Origin: an uncultured Eubacteriales bacterium | GTDB taxonomy: Bacteria > Bacillota > Clostridia > Christensenellales > Borkfalkiaceae | Reading direction: 5' to 3' | DNA length: 64,000 bases | Assembly (NCBI GenBank): GCA_900543915.1 | Contig: UQTB01000002.1 | Location: 1 to 64,000 of the forward strand | Shown: positions 8,706 through 16,302 of the stretch, piece after piece | Layout of the letters: each line of letters opens with the position of its first letter | How positions within the stretch are numbered: the stretch's first letter is position 1 | Notes under the pieces: model-generated | What the model was told of the DNA's origin: nothing | The model's input: only the letters and a program-made list of their open reading frames with translations | Database searches by the model: none | Position numbers and translations under genes: made by a program

Positions 8706-8818
8706 GTTCGCTTATGCGAACTACTGTCATGATAGTCTTTTTTTAAAACTTTGTCAAGTAAATTGCTGCCGAAACAGACGAAGAATCAGCGAATCTGAAA
8801 AGACTTTTCGCTTATGCG
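8706..8818. promoter_or_regulatory. Possible operator: dyad GTTCGC-TTAT-GCGAAC and a second half copy
   Basis: A perfect six-base inverted repeat (8706-8721) lies between the minus-strand promoter and the start codon of the ABC ATPase gene. Twelve bases of it, TTCGCTTATGCG, recur exactly 100 bases away at 8807-8818, upstream of the plus-strand promoter of the response regulator. The placement next to both divergent promoters suggests a binding site for the response regulator, but that is inference. Confidence 0.35.
8729..8757 (-). promoter_or_regulatory. Promoter of the ABC transporter operon
   Basis: On the minus strand TTGACA (8757-8752) and TATCAT (8734-8729) stand 17 bases apart, giving a leader of about 30 bases before the ATPase start codon. 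The -35 is a perfect consensus. Confidence 0.7.
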
Positions 8819-8847
8819 GGATCTGCTCCCCTGCTGATTTTGCGCAA

Positions 8848-8876
8848 TTGCTTTTCTGTAAAGATTGTGGTATAAT
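8848..8876 (+). promoter_or_regulatory. Promoter of the two-component system
   Basis: TTGCTT (8848-8853) and TATAAT (8871-8876) with a 17-base spacer, about 58 bases before the response regulator ATG. It diverges from the ABC transporter promoter. Confidence 0.7.
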
Positions 8877-8933
8877 TTTAAGTATAATTAAAGTTCATAT
8901 GTTTTGATTAAGGAAACAATATCGGAGAAATAT

Positions 8934-9614
8934 ATGAGATTGCTGCTCGCAGAGGATGAAAAGGCTTTATCAAAAGCGCTAACCGTCCTGTTAAAACACA
9001 ATAATTACTCGGTTGACGCCGTATACAACGGTCAGGAGGCACTGGAATATCTCGAAGCAGATATCTATGACGGCGTTATTCTCGACATCATGATGCCGAA
9101 AGTCGACGGACTGACCGTATTGAAAACAATACGGGAAAAGGGCAATACCGTCCCCGTGATTCTGCTGACCGCGAAGTCTGATTTAAACGACAAGATCACC
9201 GGGCTCGACTACGGCGCCGACGATTATCTTGCAAAGCCCTTTGCAACGCAGGAACTGCTGGCGCGCATCAGGGCGATAACGAGGCGCAGGGACGGAAAAA
9301 TGGACGGCGTCACGCTTTCCTATAACGGGGTACAGCTGAAAAGGCTTACGTTTGAACTTTCCTATCAGGGTAAATCCGTGAAGCTGAACAACAAAGAATT
9401 TCAGATGGCGGAAATGTTCATCGGCTCGCCCGGGAGAGTGTATTCCGTAGACTATTTTATGGACAGAGTATGGGGATTTGACAGCGAAGCGGAAATGAAC
9501 GTAGTTTGGGTATACATCTCTTATCTGCGCAAAAAGATAAAAGAGATAGGGGCGCCGCTGAAAATCACTGCCAACAGAAATGTCGGGTATTATCTGGAGC
9601 GCGCCGATGATTAA
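8934..9614 (+). CDS. OmpR/PhoB-family response regulator
   Basis: DNA-binding partner of the adjacent histidine kinase. The 226-residue protein has a receiver domain (residues 1-115) with the acid pair EDE (7-9), phospho-acceptor D51 in ILDIMMPKVDG, the Thr in ILLTAKS and Lys in DYLAKPF, then a winged-helix domain (about 130-226; NNKEFQMAEMFIGSPGRVYSVDYFMDRVWG, VWVYISYLRKKI). I start it at 8934 because GGAGA sits six bases upstream; a TTG ten codons earlier would add residues before the first beta strand. It overlaps the kinase start by eight bases, so the two are translationally coupled. Confidence 0.95.
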   Translation: MRLLLAEDEKALSKALTVLLKHNNYSVDAVYNGQEALEYLEADIYDGVILDIMMPKVDGLTVLKTIREKGNTVPVILLTAKSDLNDKITGLDYGADDYLAKPFATQELLARIRAITRRRDGKMDGVTLSYNGVQLKRLTFELSYQGKSVKLNNKEFQMAEMFIGSPGRVYSVDYFMDRVWGFDSEAEMNVVWVYISYLRKKIKEIGAPLKITANRNVGYYLERADD

Positions 9615-10839
9615 AAAGCTGCAAAAAAAATTCATTCTGATTGCGACGGGCGTCATATTTGCCGTCGTCGCGGTTCTGCTGACCGCGATCAACGCGGCAA
9701 ATTACGCCGATATAGACAGGACCGCAGAGAAAAAGCTGGATTTTATTATCAGCAATCACGGAGAAATGCCGCGGGCGTCGCAGGATAATCAGCGCGATGA
9801 CATGAGACCTCCTGAAGGAGGTTTTTCACCTGAAATGCCGTATGAAACGAGATATTTCACGGTGACGATCCTGGAAAACGGAAAAACAGAGGTAACGCTC
9901 GATCATATTGCCGCTGTCGACTCGGATACCGCCGAAAATTACGCCAAGTCCCTGTATGAAAACGGCAGATATGCCGGTTACCGCGGTGATTATAAATACA
10001 GAGCCGTTTCGGAGGAAGGCGTCGGTACGACTTACGTCTTTCTCGATTGCAGCCGCGAATTAGATACTTTCCGCACGTTTCTTTGGACGAGTATCGCCAT
10101 CGGAGGCGCCGGCATTCTCGTCGTATTCGCGCTCATCCTGCTGCTCTCCAATAAAGTGGTAAAGCCTTATGCTGAAAGCTACAACAAACAAAAACAATTT
10201 ATTACCGACGCCAACCATGAACTGAAAACGCCGCTTGCCGTCATTAAAGCGACAAACGAAGTGATAGAGATGGAAAACGGCGTAAGCGAATGGACGCAGA
10301 CGATAGAAAAACAGGTTGCGCGGCTGACAAGCCTTACCGATCGGTTAGTGTTTCTGTCGCGTATGGACGAAGAGCATTTCCCCTGTGATATGAGCGAATT
10401 CAATCTTTCGGAAACGGCAAAGGAAATAGCCGCCCCCTTTGAAAGTCTTGCCATTATGCAGGAAAAAGTTTTCAAATGCGATTTCGGATCAGACGTTTTG
10501 CTGAACGGCGATACCTCTCTGATCGGTCAGCTAATCAACATCCTTTTGGATAATGCGTTCAAATATTCGGACGAAGGCGGTTCCGTAACCCTCCGGATCG
10601 GGGCGGATGGAAAATGCAGGTCTATCACGGTAACGAATACATCCGACAAAATCGATACGGATCACCTTGACAAGCTCTTTGATCGCTTTTATCGTTCGGA
10701 TAAGTCCCGCAATTCCGAAACAGGAGGCTTCGGAATCGGGCTTTCGGTGGCAAAGTCGATCGTACATTTGCATAAAGGAAAAATAACGGCGCAAAGCCCC
10801 GACGGCAAACAAATGATCTTTACCGTTACCTTCTCCTGA
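9607..10839 (+). CDS. Sensor histidine kinase (transmembrane)
   Basis: Sensor partner of the preceding regulator. It has 410 residues: transmembrane helices at about 9-30 and 158-181 flank an extracytoplasmic sensor of about 125 residues with a proline- and acid-rich stretch (RDDMRPPEGGFSPEMP). Then come the dimerisation helix with H204 (DANHELKTPL), N box LLDNAFKYS, and the ATP lid GGFGIGLS. Start at 9607 (MIKKLQ) keeps the canonical short cytoplasmic tail and uses GGAG inside the upstream gene. The small periplasmic domain is not of a kind I recognise. Its target could be the divergent ABC transporter, the VTC cluster downstream, or both. Confidence 0.94.
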   Translation: MIKKLQKKFILIATGVIFAVVAVLLTAINAANYADIDRTAEKKLDFIISNHGEMPRASQDNQRDDMRPPEGGFSPEMPYETRYFTVTILENGKTEVTLDHIAAVDSDTAENYAKSLYENGRYAGYRGDYKYRAVSEEGVGTTYVFLDCSRELDTFRTFLWTSIAIGGAGILVVFALILLLSNKVVKPYAESYNKQKQFITDANHELKTPLAVIKATNEVIEMENGVSEWTQTIEKQVARLTSLTDRLVFLSRMDEEHFPCDMSEFNLSETAKEIAAPFESLAIMQEKVFKCDFGSDVLLNGDTSLIGQLINILLDNAFKYSDEGGSVTLRIGADGKCRSITVTNTSDKIDTDHLDKLFDRFYRSDKSRNSETGGFGIGLSVAKSIVHLHKGKITAQSPDGKQMIFTVTFS

Positions 10840-10860
10840 CTGAAACTAAAAAATTATTGA

Positions 10861-10890
10861 AAAAAAGACTGCGAAAACGCGGTCTTTTTT
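10861..10890 (+). terminator. Intrinsic terminator after the histidine kinase
   Basis: AAAAAGACTGCG and CGCGGTCTTTTTT pair around an AAAA loop with a single G-T pair, followed by a T run. It separates the kinase from the VTC gene 55 bases on; only a weak promoter-like TATACT (10914-10919) follows, so some read-through may be needed to express the next operon. Confidence 0.8.
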
Positions 10891-10944
10891 AAGTTCATCT
10901 AAATTTTGCGATATATACTGAATGCGTAAAAAGGAGACGATCTC

Positions 10945-11658
10945 ATGACTTATCAAGACATCTTCAAAAGATACGAGCTGAAATTTCTCATAACAGACGA
11001 GCAGTTGAAACGGATGCAGGAAGTTATGCGCGAACACGTCGAGAGCGATAGATTCGGCAGGAGTGCGATCTGCAATCTTTATTACGATACGCCGGATTTT
11101 CTTCTGATCCGGCGTTCGCTGGATAAGCCTTTTTATAAAGAAAAACTGCGCGTCCGAAGTTACGGCGTGGCGAGTTCCGAAAGCACCGTCTTTGCGGAAC
11201 TGAAGAAGAAATATGATGGCATCGTCTATAAACGCAGAATTTCCATGACGGAAAGTCAGTCAGTAGAATTTTTACAGGGGCGTCTTCCCCCGCAATCGCA
11301 GATTTCAAGAGAAATTGCTTATATGTTCGCGTATTATAAAACGCTCGCTCCGGCCGTTCATCTCTCGTACAAGCGGGAGGCGTTTTACGGAAAGGAAGAT
11401 AAAAACCTGCGCATCACCTTTGACAGTGAAATTCTTTACAGGACTTACGATTTGAGTCTGCAAAAAGGGATTTACGGATCGCCTATACTGTCGGACGGAA
11501 CATATTTAATGGAGATAAAAACCGCAACGGCGATTCCCCTGTGGCTTACGGCATTTCTTTCGCGGGAGAAAATCATGAAAACTTCGTTTTCAAAGTACGG
11601 AAAGGCTTATATCAGCATTTATCATAAATTGAAAAAAGGAGAACAGCTCTATGCTTAA
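10945..11658 (+). CDS. Polyphosphate polymerase domain protein (VTC domain)
   Basis: Predicted cytosolic ATP-dependent polyphosphate polymerase, related to the catalytic domain of yeast Vtc4 (CYTH/triphosphate-tunnel fold). The 237-residue protein is just the tunnel domain. Visible tunnel residues include YELK (10-13), YYDTP (46-50), KLRVRSYG (67-74), ELKKK (85-89), YKRR (95-98), SYKREAFYG (141-149), LRITFD (155-160), LMEIKT (188-193) and SKYG (216-219), which match the conserved basic and acidic positions, so it should be active. AAGGAG precedes the ATG. It overlaps the DUF4956 gene by eight bases, and the two are probably a functional unit. Its product and donor remain inferred. Confidence 0.85.
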   Translation: MTYQDIFKRYELKFLITDEQLKRMQEVMREHVESDRFGRSAICNLYYDTPDFLLIRRSLDKPFYKEKLRVRSYGVASSESTVFAELKKKYDGIVYKRRISMTESQSVEFLQGRLPPQSQISREIAYMFAYYKTLAPAVHLSYKREAFYGKEDKNLRITFDSEILYRTYDLSLQKGIYGSPILSDGTYLMEIKTATAIPLWLTAFLSREKIMKTSFSKYGKAYISIYHKLKKGEQLYA

Positions 11659-12352
11659 TTCAATGTTATCGATTTTTTCAGGAATTTTCGATACCCAATC
11701 GCAGGAAGTGATCTCTGTCGGCAACTTTTTTCTCTGCATCGGCGTCGCAATCATACTCGGTATGGGAATCGCTTTTCTATGTACATTCAAAGCCGGCTCC
11801 ACAAAAAGTTTTTTCATCTGCCTGTCGGTCGTTCCTGCCGTCGTGTGCGTAGTGATTATGATGGTAAACGGCAACATCGGCGCGGGCGTTGCCGTGGCGG
11901 GTGCGTTCAGCCTGGTGCGTTTCCGGTCTGCCCCCGGGACGGCGAAGGAAATTGCGGCTATATTCCTTGCAATGGCTATCGGTTTGATTTTGGGCATGGG
12001 ATATATCGCATACGCGGCGCTGTTTGCGGTCATCATAGGCTTGTTTATGTTCGGACTGAATATGATCTCTCGCAAACAAAAAAAGTTTATTTCGGAAAAA
12101 ACCCTGAAGGTTACCATTCCCGAAGATCTGAATTATGCGGATATTTTTAACGATATCTTCGAGGATTATACGAACAGCTGTGAACTTACCCACGTCAAGA
12201 CGACAAATATGGGAAGTCTTTACAAACTGACTTACAGAGTAACGCTGAAGAATGCGCAGAGCGAAAAGCAAATGCTGGATGAAATGCGCGTGCGGAACGG
12301 AAATCTCGAAATTGCAATTATGAATCAGGAGGGCGAAAGCTATGAACTGTAA
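11651..12352 (+). CDS. DUF4956 membrane protein
   Basis: Function unknown. The 233-residue protein has an N-terminal membrane region with about four to five helices (residues 22-45, 54-75, 78-92, 98-118 and 118-138) containing the family hallmark AFSLVRFRSAPGTAKEI (about residues 87-103), and a C-terminal soluble domain of about 85 residues (LKVTIPEDLNYADIFNDIFEDY) resembling a small alpha-beta module. It is fused in expression to the VTC gene (ATG inside its end) and to the lipoprotein gene (11-base overlap). The constant pairing of this family with VTC-domain genes suggests a membrane partner for polyphosphate synthesis or transfer, which is inference. Confidence 0.85.
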   Translation: MLNSMLSIFSGIFDTQSQEVISVGNFFLCIGVAIILGMGIAFLCTFKAGSTKSFFICLSVVPAVVCVVIMMVNGNIGAGVAVAGAFSLVRFRSAPGTAKEIAAIFLAMAIGLILGMGYIAYAALFAVIIGLFMFGLNMISRKQKKFISEKTLKVTIPEDLNYADIFNDIFEDYTNSCELTHVKTTNMGSLYKLTYRVTLKNAQSEKQMLDEMRVRNGNLEIAIMNQEGESYEL

Positions 12353-14447
12353 AAAATCTTTAACGCGTTTTTTTTACTTCAGCCTATGTCTGATACTTGC
12401 GCTCGGCATCTTACTGACGGGGTGTGATTTATGGGAATTGAAGCCGGATAGCGGCGTCAACGGCGAAAACAACACGGATACGGAAAACGGCGCGGAAGCG
12501 GAATTGCCCGATATTTTTGATGATGAAGAATATGAAATTACTGACAACACATTTTCGGTAACGACAGACGCTGCGGACGGTTATACCCTGGAAAACAATA
12601 TCTGCACAATAACGGCAGCCGGCGTTTATACCTGCACGGGAAGTCTTGCCGACGGTCAGATCATCGTCGATGCAGGCGACTCCGACGTGGTGGAAATCGA
12701 TCTCAAAACGGTGGAAATTGCCTGTTCCTACGGCGCGCCTGTTCTTATTCTCAATGCCGACAAAGTGGAAATATCCGCGAAAAAAGACACGAAGAATATC
12801 ATCATAGACAAACGGACGACTTGTGAAGAAACAGACGAAACCGCTGCGGCAATTTACAGTGAATGCGACCTGAAAATCAAGGGCAACGGAGAATTGTCCG
12901 TAAAAACTTCGCTCAATAACGGGATCCATACGAAGGACGATCTAGACTTGAAAAATCTGACTTTATATGTTTCTGCGCCGAATCATGCGATCAAGGGGAA
13001 CGATTCGATCACTTGCGAAAACGCGACGATAACGGCTGTATCCACCGGCGGAGACGCATTGAAGACGAGCAATTCCGACATTTCAGACAAGGGCAATCAG
13101 CGCGGCACGGTGACGGTAAACGGCGGTTCCCTTGAACTATATGCATGCTGCGACGGGATCGACGCTGCTTATGACGTGATTATTACGGACGAGGCAAAGG
13201 TAACGATTTATACGAATACCTATTCCTCTTACACGACGGAACGGGTAGAAAAATCCGAAAGTACGATGTATTTCCGCTTTCCGGGCAGCGGTATGGGAAT
13301 GCGGCCGGGACAATCATCTTTTCCGTATGCTTCCTACCAGTATTCGGTACTGTTTACGCTGAACGACGGCAGTGAAGTATGGGAAAACCTTTCAACATCC
13401 GAGACTATAGGCTCTTACATTTTTTATCAAGTGAGCCTGCCCGCAAACGCTTCCGCTTTCTGCCTGTACGCTTATAATTCATCCCAGACGCCGCAGAGTA
13501 CAGATTCATACGCCTATCGCACGGAGAAGAAAAATTTGAATACATCTTATGATACGTTTTATATCAGCGGCATCTCCGGCAGCACCCTTTCGGGCGGTTG
13601 GACGAACTATTCCACTGTCACGTCGCAAGGTCCGGGCGGATTCGGCGGCATGGGAGGCGAATTCGGGCAGGAAGGCAATCCGAATGCGGCGGAATTTTCC
13701 TGCAAAGGAATAAAGGCCGATAACGCCATATCGGTTGAAAGCTGCACGATTACCGTTTCCTCCTACGATGACGCCCTTCACGCGAATAACGATGTTTTGC
13801 TTGAAAACGGCAGTTACGGCCAGGGTAACATAACGATCAGTTCGGGAACGCTTATGCTGACTTCAAAGGACGACGCGATCCACGCTGATCAGGATTTCAA
13901 CGGTATCGGCGGCAATTTGACGGTAACTGCCGCTTATGAAGGAATCGAATCCAACCGCATGTACTTTAACGGCCTTACGGCTTACGTTTATGCCTCGGAC
14001 GACGCCGTCAATGCGGTGGCAAGCGGGAATTATAATCCGCTTATCGAAGTAAGTTCCGGGCTTATTGATTTGGAAGTGCCGAGCGGAGATACCGATACGA
14101 TGGATTCTAACGGCAGCATCAAAATTTCAGGCGGCGTCGTTATTCTTAAAAACGGGCAAAGCGGGAACAGTATGACCGGCGGTACAATCGACTGTGACGG
14201 AAGCATTTCTGTTACGGGCGGAATCGTCATTGCGATCGGCGCGGCGGGCAATGTGATAAGCGGCGCTAAAAGAAATACGTCGGTATCCTTTTCTGCAGGC
14301 AGTTACACATTGAAAAATGCAGACAGAACCACAGTTGCCGAATTTACGCTGAGCAGCACGCATAAGGGATATATGATCTATATCGGCACGGGCGGGACAT
14401 ACACGCTCTATTGTGATAATAATTCCGTTTTAAATTTCAGTTTTTAA
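12342..14447 (+). CDS. Cthe_2159-type carbohydrate-binding beta-helix lipoprotein
   Basis: Surface lipoprotein of 701 residues. The signal peptide ends in lipobox LLTGC, so C28 should be acylated. An acidic linker (about 29-65) leads into a right-handed parallel beta-helix built of short repeats with DDA-[LIV]-[HN]-A-type turns: GIHTKDD (194-200), GGDALKTS (237-244), YDDALHANND (475-484), KDDAIHADQD (509-518) and SDDAVNA (552-558). Residues about 295-445 interrupt the helix with a separate module (YSVLFTLNDGSEVWE...) ending in a Gly-rich linker (430-446). Clostridium thermocellum Cthe_2159 is a beta-helix that binds pectic and cellulosic polymers and calcium. Here the ligand is unknown. The gene overlaps DUF4956 by 11 bases. 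Confidence 0.82.
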   Translation: MNCKKSLTRFFYFSLCLILALGILLTGCDLWELKPDSGVNGENNTDTENGAEAELPDIFDDEEYEITDNTFSVTTDAADGYTLENNICTITAAGVYTCTGSLADGQIIVDAGDSDVVEIDLKTVEIACSYGAPVLILNADKVEISAKKDTKNIIIDKRTTCEETDETAAAIYSECDLKIKGNGELSVKTSLNNGIHTKDDLDLKNLTLYVSAPNHAIKGNDSITCENATITAVSTGGDALKTSNSDISDKGNQRGTVTVNGGSLELYACCDGIDAAYDVIITDEAKVTIYTNTYSSYTTERVEKSESTMYFRFPGSGMGMRPGQSSFPYASYQYSVLFTLNDGSEVWENLSTSETIGSYIFYQVSLPANASAFCLYAYNSSQTPQSTDSYAYRTEKKNLNTSYDTFYISGISGSTLSGGWTNYSTVTSQGPGGFGGMGGEFGQEGNPNAAEFSCKGIKADNAISVESCTITVSSYDDALHANNDVLLENGSYGQGNITISSGTLMLTSKDDAIHADQDFNGIGGNLTVTAAYEGIESNRMYFNGLTAYVYASDDAVNAVASGNYNPLIEVSSGLIDLEVPSGDTDTMDSNGSIKISGGVVILKNGQSGNSMTGGTIDCDGSISVTGGIVIAIGAAGNVISGAKRNTSVSFSAGSYTLKNADRTTVAEFTLSSTHKGYMIYIGTGGTYTLYCDNNSVLNFSF

Positions 14448-14473
14448 TGATGCAATTTGGTGTCACTTATATT

Positions 14474-14508
14474 AAAAAATCCTCCGCAAACAGGCGGAGG
14501 ATTTTTTT
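14474..14508 (+). terminator. Intrinsic terminator of the VTC-DUF4956-lipoprotein operon
   Basis: A perfect stem AAAAATCCTCCGC/GCGGAGGATTTTT around a six-base loop, followed by T residues. It ends the operon about 25 bases after the lipoprotein stop and would also work on the minus strand for the DUF4097 gene. Confidence 0.9.
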
Positions 14509-14526
14509 ACACGATAATGCAATAAG

Positions 14527-14685
14527 TTATCTTTTATTTTCGGTCAGGCAGGTTTCAAAGTCTTTTTCTCCTCTTCGTCTTTTGAGATATGACCTTCTCT
14601 CCTTCCGATTAACAACGCAGCCACCGGGTTTTTCGCAGCGTAACGGTAAAAGCATATTGCCGTTTTGATTCGGGCGGCTATCCAT
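14527..14685 (-). CDS. Possible small protein downstream of the DUF4097 gene
   Basis: An open frame of 53 codons begins 12 bases after the DUF4097 stop, with only a weak GCAGGG upstream. The 52-residue product (MDSRPNQNGNMLL...) has three cysteines and a basic middle (RKERRSYLKRRRG). No family is recognised and composition is not persuasive. It may be chance; it is listed because nothing else explains this stretch before the terminator. Confidence 0.15.
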   Translation of the reverse strand: MDSRPNQNGNMLLPLRCEKPGGCVVNRKERRSYLKRRRGEKDFETCLTENKR

Positions 14686-14697
14686 TTCGCCCTGCAA

Positions 14698-15360
14698 TCA
14701 TTTGATAAATTCAACATGGATATCTCCGTTGTTTCCGCTCAAGTTCAGGTACTTTTCACCGCCTTCCTTTTTTTCCGGCAAATTCGATTCCCCTTTTTTG
14801 ATGCTGCATTCGATTGAAAAGTCGTCCCATCCGCCGACAAGCGAGCCTGTAATATCGCCGTTCTTTACCGTCGCTTCCATACCTTTTCCGACAAAAAGTT
14901 CTTCAAATACAATATCCCCTCCGTTTGACGAAAGAGAAATCTCCCCGCTGACCGCCAGAGAAGATACCGTTATCGCTTCGTTTGTCGTCTTGACGTCCAA
15001 ACGGGTCAAACCGTCGAGCGGGACTCGTATTTTGATCGTACGATATTCTTTTGCGGGTTTCGTGCCGATAAAATCCGTCCAATCTTTGTCGAAAACAAGT
15101 TTTACCGTCAGTTCACTGCCCGAAAGAGAAATATCGTAAAATTCTTTCTCGCTTTCCGCGCAGTCGATGTGGATGCGTCCGTCGTCGGAAATACCCACTT
15201 CGACCGTTCGATCCTCTGCGTCGACGCAGAGAGCCGTTATCTCCGCGTCCCCGGAATCATAATTCCGCGCGGTAAACGTTCCCCCGCCTGAACACGCGCC
15301 GAACAGAGCGGAAAACGGTAAAAGTGCCGCTACGATTAAAAAAAGAATTGTTTTTTTCAT
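14698..15360 (-). CDS. DUF4097-family lipoprotein (putative adhesin fold)
   Basis: Exported lipoprotein of unknown role. The 220-residue protein starts with a signal peptide ending in LFGAC, so lipidation is expected at about residue 22, and then repeated short beta strands (LTRLDVKTTNEAITVSSLAVSGEISLSSNGGDIVFEEL, SGNNGDIHVEF) typical of the DUF4097 right-handed beta-strand repeat. The start at 15360 is chosen because a full AGGAGG lies just upstream; 19 codons of open frame before it have no binding site. It diverges from a MerR regulator, and a dyad in its promoter suggests regulation by that protein. DUF4097 proteins often sit next to envelope-stress regulators. Confidence 0.82.
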   Translation of the reverse strand: MKKTILFLIVAALLPFSALFGACSGGGTFTARNYDSGDAEITALCVDAEDRTVEVGISDDGRIHIDCAESEKEFYDISLSGSELTVKLVFDKDWTDFIGTKPAKEYRTIKIRVPLDGLTRLDVKTTNEAITVSSLAVSGEISLSSNGGDIVFEELFVGKGMEATVKNGDITGSLVGGWDDFSIECSIKKGESNLPEKKEGGEKYLNLSGNNGDIHVEFIK

Positions 15361-15384
15361 AAAGAACCTCCTGTCGTCATTGAC

Positions 15385-15414
15385 TTGACTTTTCGATTTA
15401 TCCTGTATTATAAT
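15385..15414 (+). promoter_or_regulatory. Promoter of the merR-type gene
   Basis: TTGACT (15385-15390) and TATAAT (15409-15414) with an 18-base spacer, about 48 bases before the ATG. Confidence 0.65.
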
Positions 15415-15415
15415 C

Positions 15416-15446
15416 ATGATAAACCTTTTTGTTACACAAAAGTCAA
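15416..15446 (-). promoter_or_regulatory. Promoter of the DUF4097 gene with 19-base spacer and dyad
   Basis: On the minus strand TTGACT (15446-15441) and TATCAT (15421-15416) are separated by 19 bases, longer than usual and typical of promoters that MerR proteins activate by DNA distortion. Inside the spacer lies the palindrome TTTTGT-TAC-ACAAAA (15427-15441). Confidence 0.5.
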
Positions 15447-15462
15447 GAAAAAAAGAGGCATT

Positions 15463-16287
15463 ATGGAAAAAATTTTTTCAATCGAAAAAGCGGCAAAAGC
15501 AGCCGGTACGACAGCGGAAACATTGCGCCATTACGACCGGATCGGATTGGTAAAGCCCTGCAAAACAGATGAATGGACGGGTTACCGCTACTATTCGGAA
15601 CGGGAACTTGTCCGACTGAATACCGTCCGCGCGCTGCGCTGCATGGATCTTTCGCTGAAAGAAATAAAAGAAATCCTGGAATTGGACGACTTTGAAAAGA
15701 TCATTTCGCTTCTAAAACAGGCAGAGCGAAAAGCAGATCAAAAAATGAAAGAATTGACCGACGCCAAGTGTAAAATTCAGAGGGCAAGGCAATTTTATGA
15801 GGAAAAACGCACCAATCAAGCGCAAAGAGAGAGCGCGTTTGTACAGACTTTTCCGGAACGGGTCATTCTGCTTTCCGACAGGCTGACGGAGCCGACTTTG
15901 GATAATCTGTGGGACTACCATCGTCATTTTTATGCGCAAGTCGGAGAAGAGAAGAAAAAAGATTTTTCCTTTGAAGATCTCGCCGGAATTTACGAATCGG
16001 AAGGGCGCGCGCACTTATTTGCTTTATGTACGCGTTTTACACCCGCAGAAGGGCTGTACTTTTTGCCGCAGGGAGATTATCTCTGTCTCGATTGTACGGA
16101 GAAAACGCGCCGAGCGGCAATCGAAGAAATGAAGCGCACGGCGGAAGCGGAATATGCCGTTAACCCCCAATTTATTCTTTCCATTGTCGTGATATCAGGC
16201 ATCCTGCAGTGGAATTATCAGGTCCAAATTTACATCGGAAAAAGCGAAAACGTTAAAACAGACTGCCCTGCACCGTCGACTCGATAA
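15463..16287 (+). CDS. MerR-family transcriptional regulator with C-terminal effector domain
   Basis: The 274-residue protein has an N-terminal winged helix-turn-helix (residues 4-70: SIEKAAKAAGTTAETLRHYDRIGLVKP, YRYYSERELVRLNTVRALRCMDLSLKEI), a dimerisation coiled coil (about 80-125) and a C-terminal domain of about 145 residues that ends in a pattern reminiscent of GyrI-like ligand-binding domains (FLPQGDYLCLDC, with alternating strands). It resembles BmrR/TipA-type drug or small-molecule sensors. The start at 15463 follows AAAGAGG; 26 codons of earlier open frame overlap the promoters and are rejected. It diverges from the DUF4097 gene, the likely target. The ligand is unknown. Confidence 0.9.
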   Translation: MEKIFSIEKAAKAAGTTAETLRHYDRIGLVKPCKTDEWTGYRYYSERELVRLNTVRALRCMDLSLKEIKEILELDDFEKIISLLKQAERKADQKMKELTDAKCKIQRARQFYEEKRTNQAQRESAFVQTFPERVILLSDRLTEPTLDNLWDYHRHFYAQVGEEKKKDFSFEDLAGIYESEGRAHLFALCTRFTPAEGLYFLPQGDYLCLDCTEKTRRAAIEEMKRTAEAEYAVNPQFILSIVVISGILQWNYQVQIYIGKSENVKTDCPAPSTR

Positions 16288-16302
16288 GCAAATTTCAATC
16301 AG

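Noticed and set aside
14447..14668. Plus-strand frame of 73 codons after the beta-helix lipoprotein
   Set aside because: It starts at the lipoprotein stop and runs through a perfect terminator; no family signal.
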